A stretch of DNA of 18,267 nucleotides from GCA-2731375 sp047518225 (GCA_047518225.1 JAKZRK010000251.1:1-18267), one strand, 5' to 3'; shown: positions 1 through 7,044, counted from the first letter of the stretch. Translations and numbers: made by a program. Notes: generated from the sequence alone by a model not told the origin.

Positions 1-510
1 TCCATGCGCCGCATGCCCAAGCCCATCGTGGCCAAGGTCCGCGGCGCCGCCGCCGGCGCCGGGGTTTCCCTGGCCGCGGCCTGCGATCTGGTGATCGCCG
101 AAGAAGACGCCTTTTTCACCCTGGCCTATTGCCACATCGGCACGACCCCGGACGGCTCCTCCTCGTTCCATCTGCCCCGCGCCATCGGTATCAAGAAGAC
201 CATGGAGATGACCTTGCTGGGCGACCGTTACACGGCGCAACAGATGGCCGATATGGGCCTGGTGAATTTCGTCGTGCCCGGCGCGGAACTGGATGCCGAA
301 TGCGACAAGCTGACCACCCGCCTGGCCGACGGACCCACCCACGTCTATGGCATGGGCAAAAAGCTGATGTACCGGTCCCTGGAAAACGAGTTCGAAGCCC
401 AATTGCAATTGGAAGCCGAATGTTTCGCCGATTGCGGCAAACGCGCCGACTATCGCGAGGGCGTGGCCGCTTTCGTCGAAAAGCGCAAGGCCAATTTTAC
501 CGGCAACTAG
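1..510 (+). CDS. Enoyl-CoA hydratase/isomerase (crotonase) family protein, 5' end outside window
   Basis: This is the C-terminal 169 residues or so of a crotonase-fold enzyme. The frame is open to the first base of the window, so the ATG at position 4 is probably internal and the gene starts upstream. Visible family features are the oxyanion-hole region AAAGAGVSLAAACDLVIA, the following GTTPDGSSSFHLPRAIG segment, and the usual C-terminal helices ending YREGVAAFVEKRKANF. The position of the first hydratase catalytic Glu (GGGCEL in classical hydratases) holds Ser here, and the second Glu region reads AYCHIGTTPDG. The Asp in PDG is typical of PaaG/enoyl-CoA isomerase-like members. I infer isomerase-like or other acyl-CoA chemistry rather than classical hydration. 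The FAD monooxygenase gene follows 81 bp downstream on the same strand. The family is clear; the exact substrate is unknown. Confidence 0.88.
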   Translation, partial: SMRRMPKPIVAKVRGAAAGAGVSLAAACDLVIAEEDAFFTLAYCHIGTTPDGSSSFHLPRAIGIKKTMEMTLLGDRYTAQQMADMGLVNFVVPGAELDAECDKLTTRLADGPTHVYGMGKKLMYRSLENEFEAQLQLEAECFADCGKRADYREGVAAFVEKRKANFTGN

Positions 511-591
511 AGCGGTTACGGCGTCCGCCAATTTTCCCAGGCGGCAATCCATTAGCGGGGCCGCCAGCCCCATAGAGGACCAAATTAGCTC

Positions 592-1779
592 ATGGGCGAG
601 AAAAGCTTCATCATCGCCGGCGGCGGCATCGGCGGACTAGCGGCCGCCCTTGGCCTGGCGCAAAAGGGCTATGGCAGCGTCGTCCTGGAAAAATCCCCCG
701 AATTGAGCGAGATCGGCGCCGGCATCCAGTTGGGCCCAAACGCCTTTCATTCCTTTGACTATCTGGGCGTTGGCGATGCCGCGCGGAAAAACGCCGTCTA
801 CGTGGACCAGTTGCGCCTGATGGATGCCATGAGCGGCGACGAGATCATGCATATCCCCCTGGACGAGCCGTTCCGCAAGCGTTTCGGCAACCCCTATGCG
901 GTGGTGCACCGGGGCGATTTGTACGCCGTCCTGCTGCAGGGTTGCCAGGATAACCCCCTGATAGAGCTGCGGGTCAACTCGGATGTGGTGGGCTATGACC
1001 AGGAGGACGATGGCGTCTCCGCCAATCTGGCTAGTGGCGAACAGGTCGCGGGCACGGCCCTGATCGGCGCCGATGGCCTGTGGTCAAACGTGCGCCGCCA
1101 GGTAGTGGGTGACGATCGGCCCAGAGTATCGGGCCACACCACCTATCGTTCGGTTATCCCGACCGAACAAATGCCCGAAGATCTGCGCTGGAACGCCGCC
1201 ACTCTGTGGGCCGGGCCGCGCTGTCATATCGTGCATTACCCGTTGTCCGACTGGAGGGTCTTCAATCTGGTGGTCACCTATCACAACCACGCCCCCGAAC
1301 CCGTTGCCGGCAAGCCGGTCAGCCACGCCGAAGTGTTGGATGGCTTTCAGCATATCAACGAAAAAATCCTCAAGGTCATCCGCCATGGCAGCGATTGGAA
1401 GCTTTGGGTGTTATGCGACCGGGACCCGGTGGAGAACTGGGTCGATGGCCGGGTCACCCTGTTGGGCGATGCCGCCCACCCCATGCTGCAATATTACGCC
1501 CAGGGCGCCTGCATGGCGTTGGAAGACGCGGTCTGTCTCGCCCACATGATGGAACGCCATAGCGGCGATATCGACCGCGCCTTTGCCGCCTATAACGAAC
1601 AGCGCATGATCCGCACCGCCCGGGTCCAGTTGGGCGCGCGGGCCATTGGCGATCACATTTACCACCCCGACGGGGCGCACGCCCGCGTGCGGAACCACAT
1701 CATGGGAAACTTGTCGGTGGAAGACTACTACGACCGCCTGGAATGGCTGTACGGCGGCACCGGGCTGGATGCGAGCTAA
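592..1779 (+). CDS. FAD-dependent aromatic monooxygenase, probable 3-hydroxybenzoate 6-hydroxylase
   Basis: This 395-residue class A flavoprotein monooxygenase has the normal length for the salicylate/3-hydroxybenzoate hydroxylase group. The N-terminal Rossmann motif GGGIGG (residues 10-15) binds the ADP part of FAD. The DG motif GADGLWSNVRR (from residue 159) and the GD motif LLGDAAHPMLQYYAQGACMALED (from residue 290, quoted in part) complete the three fingerprints of the family. The C-terminus EWLYGG resembles 3-hydroxybenzoate 6-monooxygenases, which use NADH and O2 to make gentisate in the cytoplasm; that substrate call is an inference from similarity I recall. A GAGG sequence lies about 13 bases before the ATG, a little far for a strong ribosome site. 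No gentisate dioxygenase is visible in the window. The stop codon overlaps the stop of the convergent dehydrogenase gene. It could instead be a salicylate hydroxylase or another ring hydroxylase. Confidence 0.85.
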   Translation: MGEKSFIIAGGGIGGLAAALGLAQKGYGSVVLEKSPELSEIGAGIQLGPNAFHSFDYLGVGDAARKNAVYVDQLRLMDAMSGDEIMHIPLDEPFRKRFGNPYAVVHRGDLYAVLLQGCQDNPLIELRVNSDVVGYDQEDDGVSANLASGEQVAGTALIGADGLWSNVRRQVVGDDRPRVSGHTTYRSVIPTEQMPEDLRWNAATLWAGPRCHIVHYPLSDWRVFNLVVTYHNHAPEPVAGKPVSHAEVLDGFQHINEKILKVIRHGSDWKLWVLCDRDPVENWVDGRVTLLGDAAHPMLQYYAQGACMALEDAVCLAHMMERHSGDIDRAFAAYNEQRMIRTARVQLGARAIGDHIYHPDGAHARVRNHIMGNLSVEDYYDRLEWLYGGTGLDAS

Positions 1780-2648
1780 CGCGTCGGGACCGGTTTTGCG
1801 CCCTTGTAGTCGTAGAAGCCGCGGCCGGTTTTTTTGCCCAGCCAGCCGGCTTCGACGTATTTGACCAACAGGGGGCAGGGCCGGTACTTGGTGTCGGCCA
1901 GGCCTTCGTAGAGCACCTGCATGATGGCCAGGCAGGTATCCAGACCGATGAAATCGGCCAGTTCCAGCGGGCCCATGGGGTGGTTGGCGCCCAGGCGCAT
2001 GGCATTGTCGATGCCTTCCACGGTGCCGACGCCCTCGTACAGGGTATAGACCGCCTCGTTCACCATTGGCATCAAAATACGGTTGACGATGAAGGCAGGA
2101 AAATCCTCGGCATTGGTAGGAATTTTGCCGACCTTGAGCACCACGTCGCGCACGTCGGCAAAGGTCGCCTCGTTCGTGGCGATGCCGCGGATCAGTTCGA
2201 CCAGTTCCATCACCGGCACCGGGTTCATGAAATGCATGCCCATGAACTGTTCCGGCCGCCCGGAAACGGCGGCCAGACGGGTGATGGAAATGGACGAGGT
2301 GTTGGTGGCGATCAGGGCTTCCGGTTTCAGGAGGGGTCCCAGATTGGTCAGGATCTGCCGCTTGATGTCTTCATCCTCGGCCGCCGCCTCGATCACCAGG
2401 TCCGCGTTGGCCAGTTCCGGCAAGCCGGCCACGGTCTTGATCCGGGTCAGGGCCGCCGCCATCTCCACTTCTTGCAACCGTCCCCGGCCAACCTGGCGCT
2501 GCATATTTGCTTCGATATCCTTCAATGCCTTCTGCATCTGGGCATTGGAGGTATCGGTCAGCAGGATGTCATAGCCGGCGGCAGACAGCACATGGGCAAT
2601 GCCATTGCCCATCTGCCCGGCGCCAATAATGCCAATGGTTTGGATCAT
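1776..2648 (-). CDS. hbd: 3-hydroxybutyryl-CoA dehydrogenase
   Basis: This 290-residue NAD(P)-dependent 3-hydroxyacyl-CoA dehydrogenase interconverts 3-hydroxybutyryl-CoA and acetoacetyl-CoA in beta-oxidation or polyhydroxybutyrate/butyrate metabolism. The N-terminal nucleotide-binding motif GAGQMG is at residues 9-14. The substrate site contains TNTSS (115-119), the catalytic His in MHFMNP (His139) and Glu151 twelve residues later, the same spacing as in characterised members. The C-terminal domain ends with the family signature GRGFYDY. The length is typical of the short, single-function Hbd/PaaH type. The start is set by a good ribosome site (GGAAGGG, about 7 bases before ATG at 2648). It lies 142 bp downstream of etfA on the same strand, an order common in alphaproteobacteria, so it is probably expressed with etfBA. 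Confidence 0.95.
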   Translation of the reverse strand: MIQTIGIIGAGQMGNGIAHVLSAAGYDILLTDTSNAQMQKALKDIEANMQRQVGRGRLQEVEMAAALTRIKTVAGLPELANADLVIEAAAEDEDIKRQILTNLGPLLKPEALIATNTSSISITRLAAVSGRPEQFMGMHFMNPVPVMELVELIRGIATNEATFADVRDVVLKVGKIPTNAEDFPAFIVNRILMPMVNEAVYTLYEGVGTVEGIDNAMRLGANHPMGPLELADFIGLDTCLAIMQVLYEGLADTKYRPCPLLVKYVEAGWLGKKTGRGFYDYKGAKPVPTR

Positions 2649-2790
2649 CGTTTACCCTTCCGCCGGCTGAACACGCCGGCTCCTGGAACACATTTGGTCT
2701 AAAAGGTGCTCGGATACTCTGAGATAGAGCAATTGAACCAATCACTTAAGCCGCGCCAGCGCCTCCGGATGATGGAAAAAATTGCGCTGA

Positions 2791-3738
2791 TTATGCCGGC
2801 GGCAGTTTTTTCAACTCTTCTTCCAGCTCCGGCACCGCCTTGAATAAATCGGCGACCAGACCGTAATCGGCGACCTGAAAGATCGGCGCCTCTGCGTCCT
2901 TGTTGATGGCGACGATTACCTTGCTGTCCTTCATGCCGGCCAGGTGCTGAATAGCGCCCGAGATTCCGACGGCGATATACAGTTCGGGGGCCACGACCTT
3001 GCCGGTCTGACCGACCTGATAGTCGTTCGGCACGAAGCCGGCATCGACCGCCGCCCGCGAGGCGCCGACCGCCGCACCGAGCAGATCCGCCACTTTCTCG
3101 ATGATCGGGAAGTTATCGCCCGACTGCATGCCCCGGCCGCCCGAGATGATGATCTTCGCCGCCGTCAATTCGGGCCGCTCGGATACCGACAGGTCCTCGC
3201 CCACGAAAGAGGACAGGCCCGGATCGGAGGCGGCGGCGACGGCTTCCACGCTGGCGGAACCGCCCTCGGCCGCCGCTTTTTCAAAGCCGGTGGCGCGCAC
3301 GGTGATGATCTTGATGGCATCTGATGATTGCACCGTGGCCATGGCGTTGCCGGCATAAATGGGCCGGACAAAGGTATCGGGACTTTCAATGGCGGAAATC
3401 TCCGAGATTTGGGAGACATCCAGCAAAGCGGCGACCCGGGGCATGAAATTCTTGCCGATGGTATTCGCCACCGCCAGCACGGCGGCATAATTTGGCGCCA
3501 ACGACACCACCAGATCGGCCATGGGCTCGGCCAGCGTATTGGCGAATACCGCGTCGTCGGCGACCAGCACCTTGGCCACGCCCGCGACTTTCGCCGCCGC
3601 CTCTCCCACCGGGGCACAGCCGCTGCCGATCACCAGAATTTCCACCTCGCCACCCAGGGCGGAGGCGGCGGTCACGGCGGACAGGGTCGAGGGTTTCAAC
3701 TCGGCATTATCATGTTCGGCGATTACCAGGACGGACAT
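2791..3738 (-). CDS. etfA: Electron transfer flavoprotein alpha subunit
   Basis: This 315-residue protein is the FAD-carrying large subunit of the soluble ETF heterodimer, which takes electrons from acyl-CoA and other dehydrogenases and passes them to ETF:quinone oxidoreductase. The C-terminal FAD domain is complete: SGGRG (199-203), GASRAAVDAG (225-234), QVGQTGKVV (241-249), ISGAIQH (259-265) and the closing DYGLVADLF segment (from 291). The N-terminal half is the less conserved alpha/beta domain. The start ATG overlaps the etfB stop as TGATG, so translation is almost certainly coupled. It is full length with no odd residues seen. Confidence 0.97.
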   Translation of the reverse strand: MSVLVIAEHDNAELKPSTLSAVTAASALGGEVEILVIGSGCAPVGEAAAKVAGVAKVLVADDAVFANTLAEPMADLVVSLAPNYAAVLAVANTIGKNFMPRVAALLDVSQISEISAIESPDTFVRPIYAGNAMATVQSSDAIKIITVRATGFEKAAAEGGSASVEAVAAASDPGLSSFVGEDLSVSERPELTAAKIIISGGRGMQSGDNFPIIEKVADLLGAAVGASRAAVDAGFVPNDYQVGQTGKVVAPELYIAVGISGAIQHLAGMKDSKVIVAINKDAEAPIFQVADYGLVADLFKAVPELEEELKKLPPA

Positions 3739-4487
3739 CAGATTACCCCCGCTTCGTTACGCAACTTGTTCACCAGTTCAGCCACGTTCTCGACGATCAC
3801 GCCGGCCTCCCGCTTGGGCGGATCCTCCACCTTCAGGGTGGTCAGGCGCGGCGCCGTATCGACGCCCAGATCCGCCGGCGTCTTTTCGTCAATGGGTTTT
3901 TTCTTTGCCTTCATGATGTTCGGCAACGAGGCATAGCGCGGCTCGTTCAAGCGCAGGTCCGTGGTCACGATCATCGGCAGCTTCAAATTCAGGGTCTGCA
4001 GACCGCCATCCACCTCGCGGGTCACGTTGGCGGTGCCGTCGCCGAATTCGACCTTGGAGGCAAAGGTGCCTTGCGGCCAGCCCAGCAGGGCGGCCAGCAT
4101 CTGGCCGGTTTGATTGCAATCATCGTCGATCGCCTGTTTGCCCAGGATCACCAAGCCCGGCTGTTCCTCGTCGACCAGGGCTTTCATGATCTTGGCCACG
4201 TGCAGGGGCTCCAATGGCTCATCGGTCTTTACCAGAATGCCGCGGTCGGCGCCCATGGCGAGGGCGGTGCGGATGGTCTCCTGACACTGCTGTACGCCAA
4301 TCGATACGGCGATGATCTCGTCCACCGTGCCGGCCTCCTTCATGCGCAAGGCCTCTTCGACGGCGATTTCGTCGAACGGGTTCATGGACATCTTGACGTT
4401 GGCGAGATCAACCCCGGTCTGATCGGCCTTGACCCGGATCTTGACGTTGTAGTCAACCACGCGCTTGACGGCGACGAGAACTTTCAT
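3738..4487 (-). CDS. etfB: Electron transfer flavoprotein beta subunit
   Basis: This 249-residue protein is the AMP-binding small subunit of ETF and the partner of the adjacent alpha subunit. It opens with the family start MKVLVAVKRVVDYNVKI and carries the MNPFDEIAVEEALR segment that contacts dehydrogenase partners. The reading frame continues upstream to 4652, but that extension is unlike any ETF. The ATG at 4487 is preferred because it gives the conserved N-terminus and has AAGAGG about 7-8 bases upstream. The ETF recognition-loop region (around LVILGKQAIDDDCNQTGQMLAALL, quoted in part) is intact. It is followed by etfA with a one-base TGATG overlap. The promoter probably lies in the 232 bp before the start. 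Confidence 0.96.
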   Translation of the reverse strand: MKVLVAVKRVVDYNVKIRVKADQTGVDLANVKMSMNPFDEIAVEEALRMKEAGTVDEIIAVSIGVQQCQETIRTALAMGADRGILVKTDEPLEPLHVAKIMKALVDEEQPGLVILGKQAIDDDCNQTGQMLAALLGWPQGTFASKVEFGDGTANVTREVDGGLQTLNLKLPMIVTTDLRLNEPRYASLPNIMKAKKKPIDEKTPADLGVDTAPRLTTLKVEDPPKREAGVIVENVAELVNKLRNEAGVI

Positions 4488-4648
4488 CGGCTGCCTCTTC
4501 TCATGGGGATAGTCTTCCGGTCGCGCGGCTTCCCGTTCCCGCGTGCCGGGCGGACGGATTATCGCGACCGCTGGTTCATGCTGCGCCGCAAAATAGTGAA
4601 GCGGGAAAGGCGAGTCAACGCGCAGTGGCCCCTGTCGCGGTAATAATA

Positions 4649-4698
4649 CCAAGTGGCCCCCATAGGCGTCTCAACGGGTTCCTATCGGGGCCCCTTGG
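4649..4698 (-). terminator. Large imperfect inverted repeat downstream of the VOC gene, possible terminator
   Basis: Two 18-base arms (4649-4666 and 4681-4698) match as inverted complements at 16 of 18 positions around a 14-base loop. Each arm holds a GC-rich core (GGCCCC type) flanked by CCAAG and ATAGG. On the minus strand the stem begins about 21 bases after the VOC stop codon and is followed by TATTATTA, an AT-rich but not uninterrupted T tract. It would separate the VOC transcript from etfBA. It could instead be a processed or protein-bound palindrome, or a dispersed repeat. I saw no second copy in this window. Confidence 0.45.
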
Positions 4699-4719
4699 AA
4701 TTGGGTCGCGATCGTTACA

Positions 4720-5154
4720 TTACTCGGTAAATAATGGTTCCATTGGCTCCGCCGTCGAGAGGAATTCCAGCAAATTGCCATCCGGGTCACGGAAATAAAC
4801 CGAGTGCCCCCAAACGCCGTCGGCTGCCCAGCGCGGCACCGGCCCTTCGATAATCGCCACCCCGGCCCGGCGCAGATGGGCCTCCGCCTCGGCGATGGTG
4901 CCGTCCCAGCGGAAACAGACATCCAAGGTGCCGGATTCCAGCCGTTCGGCGACAATATAGGCCGGCTCTTCCAAACGCTGCAGATTGACCACCGCGCCGC
5001 CCAGCTCGATCGGCAGACTGGGCAGCCGGCCATCGCGAAAGCGCTGCAAATACCGGGCCTTGCCGCCCAGGACGTCGCAATAGAACGCGATCGACCGTTC
5101 AATATCGGCGGCCATGACGACGACATGATCGATGGTGCGAATGGGAATGCTCAT
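4720..5154 (-). CDS. VOC (glyoxalase/bleomycin-resistance fold) family protein
   Basis: This 144-residue single-domain vicinal-oxygen-chelate protein resembles the STM3117-like lactoylglutathione-lyase group. Candidate metal ligands are His10 (TIDHVVV), His117 (WGHSVYF) and Glu130 (NLLEF). The segments SIAFYCDVLG, EGPVPRWA and YFRDPDGNLLEF are typical of the fold. The frame stays open to 5847, but the extension is antisense to the isomerase gene; the ATG at 5154 gives the proper N-terminus of the fold. Its ribosome site is weak (GGAA about 8-10 bases upstream). It is divergent from the isomerase gene across 96 bp and followed by a large inverted repeat. The substrate is unknown; detoxification of reactive electrophiles or an isomerase/dioxygenase step are both possible. 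Confidence 0.88.
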   Translation of the reverse strand: MSIPIRTIDHVVVMAADIERSIAFYCDVLGGKARYLQRFRDGRLPSLPIELGGAVVNLQRLEEPAYIVAERLESGTLDVCFRWDGTIAEAEAHLRRAGVAIIEGPVPRWAADGVWGHSVYFRDPDGNLLEFLSTAEPMEPLFTE

Positions 5155-5215
5155 GGGGTGTTTTCCATATCGATAGCGATCTCCCGCTTGACTGAGGGGC
5201 GCCAGTCCAGATGAT

Positions 5216-5228
5216 ATCCCCAGGGGAT
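5216..5228. promoter_or_regulatory. Perfect 13-bp palindrome in the VOC/isomerase divergent promoter region
   Basis: ATCCCC-A-GGGGAT is a perfect inverted repeat with a one-base centre. It ends 22 bases before the isomerase ATG and lies inside the 96-bp gap shared by the two divergent genes. A TTGACT hexamer at 5188-5193 lies about 18 bases upstream of a poor minus-10-like TGATAT (5212-5217) that overlaps the palindrome. This is the expected position for an operator. The regulator is not identifiable from the sequence. Confidence 0.4.
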
Positions 5229-5250
5229 CCGAAACATATTGGAGCAAACC

Positions 5251-5865
5251 ATGTCCGAGATCGAATATTTTTACTCCGCGCATTCCGTATATGCCTATCT
5301 TGGTTCGGCCCGGTTCATGGAAATAGCCCAGGCGGCGGGCCGCGCGATCGTGCACCGGCCCATCGATCTGAACCAGTCGGTGCCGGCGAGCGGGGCCTCG
5401 TCGTTTCGGGAACGCACTCCGAAGCACCGGGCCTATTTCTTTCGCCGCGAGATCGACCGCTGGGCAGAGGAACGTCGCGCCCCGGTCATGGATGGCTATC
5501 CCGCCCACCACCACAACGACATGGCGTTGTGCAACGGCATGGTGATTGCCGGCGCGAGGCAAGGCCACGATGTGGATCGGTTGGCCCATGCAATGCTGCG
5601 TGACCATTGGCTTCAGGATGCCGATTTGGCCGACCGCGAGACCCTTGCAAGGATCGCCGAAAGCGTCGGACTGGGCCCGGAACCGATGTTGCAGGCAGCC
5701 TTGTCGGACGAGATGCAGGCCATGTATCAGGCCAATACGGACGAGGCAATCGAACGGTCCGTGTTCGGCTCGCCGACCTATTTCGTCGATGGCGATATGT
5801 TCTACGGCCAGGACCGCCTGGAAATGGTCGAACGCGCCCTGCGCCAACCCTATAAGCCGTCCTAA
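5251..5865 (+). CDS. DsbA-fold isomerase, 2-hydroxychromene-2-carboxylate isomerase family
   Basis: This 204-residue protein belongs to the thioredoxin-fold kappa-GST/HCCA isomerase family. These are glutathione-using cytoplasmic enzymes; NahD acts in naphthalene degradation. The N-terminal strand and active-site loop read FYSAHSVYAYLG, keeping the Ser (Ser12) that matches the catalytic Ser of NahD, although the following Pro is Val here. The cis-Pro loop FGSPTYFVDG (172-181) and GQDRLEMVERAL (from 186) are classic. The ATG at 5251 is chosen over an in-frame TTG at 5239 because GGAG (5241-5244) is 6 bases upstream of it. It is divergent from the VOC gene, and the pair probably shares control. 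A true aromatic pathway role is unproven; many family members are uncharacterised. Confidence 0.87.
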   Translation: MSEIEYFYSAHSVYAYLGSARFMEIAQAAGRAIVHRPIDLNQSVPASGASSFRERTPKHRAYFFRREIDRWAEERRAPVMDGYPAHHHNDMALCNGMVIAGARQGHDVDRLAHAMLRDHWLQDADLADRETLARIAESVGLGPEPMLQAALSDEMQAMYQANTDEAIERSVFGSPTYFVDGDMFYGQDRLEMVERALRQPYKPS

Positions 5866-5891
5866 GTACGACGTGCTTCAGTTCCAGATCA

Positions 5892-6464
5892 CTAACGGTT
5901 AACGCCGGGCTGCCACAGGACGTCCGTCTCGCCGTCGCCATTGGCGTGGCGGGACAGTTGGAACAGGTGATCGGACAGGCGGTTGAGGTAGCGCAGGGCG
6001 GCCGGATTGATGGCTTCCCGTCCGGCCAGGGTGGTGGCCAGGCGTTCGGCCCGACGGGCCACGGTGCGGGCCAGATGCAAATGCGCCGCCAGGGCCGTGC
6101 CGCCGGGCAGGACGAAGGAGTTCAAGCTCGACAGCGCCCCCCCCAGGGCGTCAATTTCCCGCTCCAGCCGATCCACCTGGCTGTCCTGAATGCGCAGGGG
6201 CGGATGTTTCGGCGCCTCGGCAATGGGGGTGGACAGATCGGCGCCAAGGTCGAACAGATCATGCTGGATGCGGCCCAACATTTCGTCGATGTCGCCGGCG
6301 GCAGCAGTGGCATGCAGCCGCGCCAGGCCGATAACAGCATTCAATTCATCAACATCACCATAGGCCTCGACCCGCAAATCGTCCTTGGCCACCCGGCTGC
6401 CATCACTCAGGCTGGTCTCGCCGCCGTCGCCGCCACGGGTATAGATTTTCGTCAACTTGACCAT
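5892..6464 (-). CDS. Cob(I)alamin adenosyltransferase, PduO/MMAB type
   Basis: This 190-residue enzyme transfers the adenosyl group of ATP to cob(I)alamin, making coenzyme B12 for enzymes such as methylmalonyl-CoA mutase. The ATP-binding N-terminus TRGGDGGETSL (from residue 9), the RVEAYGDVDELN motif (31-42), FVLPGGTALAAHLHLAR, and the C-terminal YLNRLSDHLFQLSR helix that shapes the B12 site are all present. Length and motif order match the PduO family rather than CobA or EutT. GGGGA about 7 bases before the ATG supports the start. It lies 49 bp downstream of the HIG1-like gene on the same strand. Pairing with etfBA/hbd fits propionyl-CoA and odd-chain or branched acyl-CoA oxidation, which is an inference. 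Confidence 0.95.
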   Translation of the reverse strand: MVKLTKIYTRGGDGGETSLSDGSRVAKDDLRVEAYGDVDELNAVIGLARLHATAAAGDIDEMLGRIQHDLFDLGADLSTPIAEAPKHPPLRIQDSQVDRLEREIDALGGALSSLNSFVLPGGTALAAHLHLARTVARRAERLATTLAGREAINPAALRYLNRLSDHLFQLSRHANGDGETDVLWQPGVNR

Positions 6465-6513
6465 CTGTTTTCCCCTGCCTGCCTCGCCGTCCTAGCCCGG
6501 AAACGCTCTAGCC

Positions 6514-6705
6514 CTAATATATGTAAAACAACAACATCATGATGCCAACCGCGAGAAATTGCAGCACAATGCGCCAGCGCATCAGCAAATTACCGTATTT
6601 GCGGTTGAACTCACCACCACGCCCCATGCTGTAGATGCCCAGCAGCAATACGCCCAGGACCGCGGCCAGGGTAAGAACCAGAATAATTGTCAGCAGACTG
6701 GACAT
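6514..6705 (-). CDS. HIG1-type twin transmembrane protein
   Basis: This 63-residue inner-membrane protein has two predicted helices (about residues 3-25 and 44-62) joined by a charged loop, GRGGEFNRKYGNLLMRWR, the hallmark of bacterial HIG1 (hypoxia-induced gene 1) domain proteins. Mitochondrial relatives associate with respiratory supercomplexes and cytochrome oxidase; the bacterial role is poorly known. A modest ribosome site (TAGG about 8 bases before ATG) supports the start. It is first in a minus-strand run with the adenosyltransferase, which suggests co-transcription. A TTCAC-GA-GTGAA near-palindrome at 6736-6747 lies about 30-40 bases upstream and could be an operator, but that is weak. 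Confidence 0.85.
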   Translation of the reverse strand: MSSLLTIILVLTLAAVLGVLLLGIYSMGRGGEFNRKYGNLLMRWRIVLQFLAVGIMMLLFYIY

Positions 6706-7044
6706 GGCCGCGCCTAGAGGTCTTTGTCGTGGTCGTTCACGAGTGAATTGTCCCTATTGGCCGGGTCATGGGATCGCCCGTTGTATTTTAGTCCTAGCAT
6801 GATTTCGCGGGCGTCGGCGGGCAATTTTCCGACCCCTTGTGTTGGTGGCTTTGTATGAAGAGGTTCGTGGATGGCGGCGGATCTGGCGGTTGGGCGGCGC
6901 GGTCGCGGGGCACGACCCGCCATTCCCGGCGCGCTGGTCTCATACCACACTGCGTGGATACGAACTCCATGGGTCCCTGTCATCGCAGTGTGGTATAAAC
7001 TGCGCAAAACAAGACACGATTTTGATGGGGAGATCGAAAGCAGC
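6706..7044. other. 339-bp non-coding stretch between the HIG1-like and GST genes
   Basis: No convincing gene is present; frames running through it are extensions or shadows of flanking genes and show no family resemblance. It holds the promoters of two divergent genes. Visible structure is a TTCAC-GA-GTGAA near-palindrome (6736-6747) close to the HIG1-like start and a set of overlapping inverted repeats (6942-7004) close to the GST start, annotated separately. On the minus strand TAAAAT near 6785-6790 could serve as a minus-10 element, but no matching minus-35 was found. Confidence 0.6.
6942..7004 (+). promoter_or_regulatory. Overlapping inverted repeats upstream of the GST gene, candidate operator or RNA switch
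   Basis: A perfect 13-base inverted repeat, ATACCACACTGCG (6942-6954) and CGCAGTGTGGTAT (6984-6996), has its arms offset by 42 bp, close to four helical turns. The right arm also forms a second inverted repeat with ACTGCG at 6999-7004 (CGCAGT-N9-ACTGCG), so the middle segment can pair with either neighbour but not both. A minus-10-like TATAAA (6994-6999) overlaps the right arm and no good minus-35 is visible. This suggests either two operator half-sites controlling an activator-dependent promoter, or alternative RNA hairpins if transcription starts further upstream. The GST ATG is 40 bp beyond. Confidence 0.5.

Noticed and set aside
540..565. GGCGGC / GCCGCC inverted repeat between the crotonase and hydroxylase genes
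   Set aside because: Only 6 bp with a 14-base loop in GC-rich DNA; expected by chance.
1743..2702. Plus-strand open frame of 319 codons opposite hbd
   Set aside because: Shadow of a well-conserved dehydrogenase; low-complexity composition and no family match.
2742..2807. Minus-strand peptide ending FFHHPEALARLK just after etfA
   Set aside because: It looks gene-like, but the frame is only about 22 codons and overlaps the end of etfA; most likely chance or too degraded to assign.
3492..4643. Plus-strand open frame of 383 codons opposite etfA and etfB
   Set aside because: Shadow frame in GC-rich DNA; both ETF genes opposite are unmistakable.
4488..4652. N-terminal extension of etfB by 55 residues
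   Set aside because: The extension lacks similarity to ETF, and the ATG at 4487 has a good ribosome site and the conserved MKVLVAVK start.
5155..5847. N-terminal extension of the VOC frame to 375 residues
   Set aside because: The extension is antisense to the isomerase gene and unlike any VOC protein; the ATG at 5154 gives a complete fold.
6871..7044. N-terminal extension of the GST frame by 58 residues
   Set aside because: It runs through the inverted-repeat region and has no GST-like sequence; MKLYN is the natural family start.
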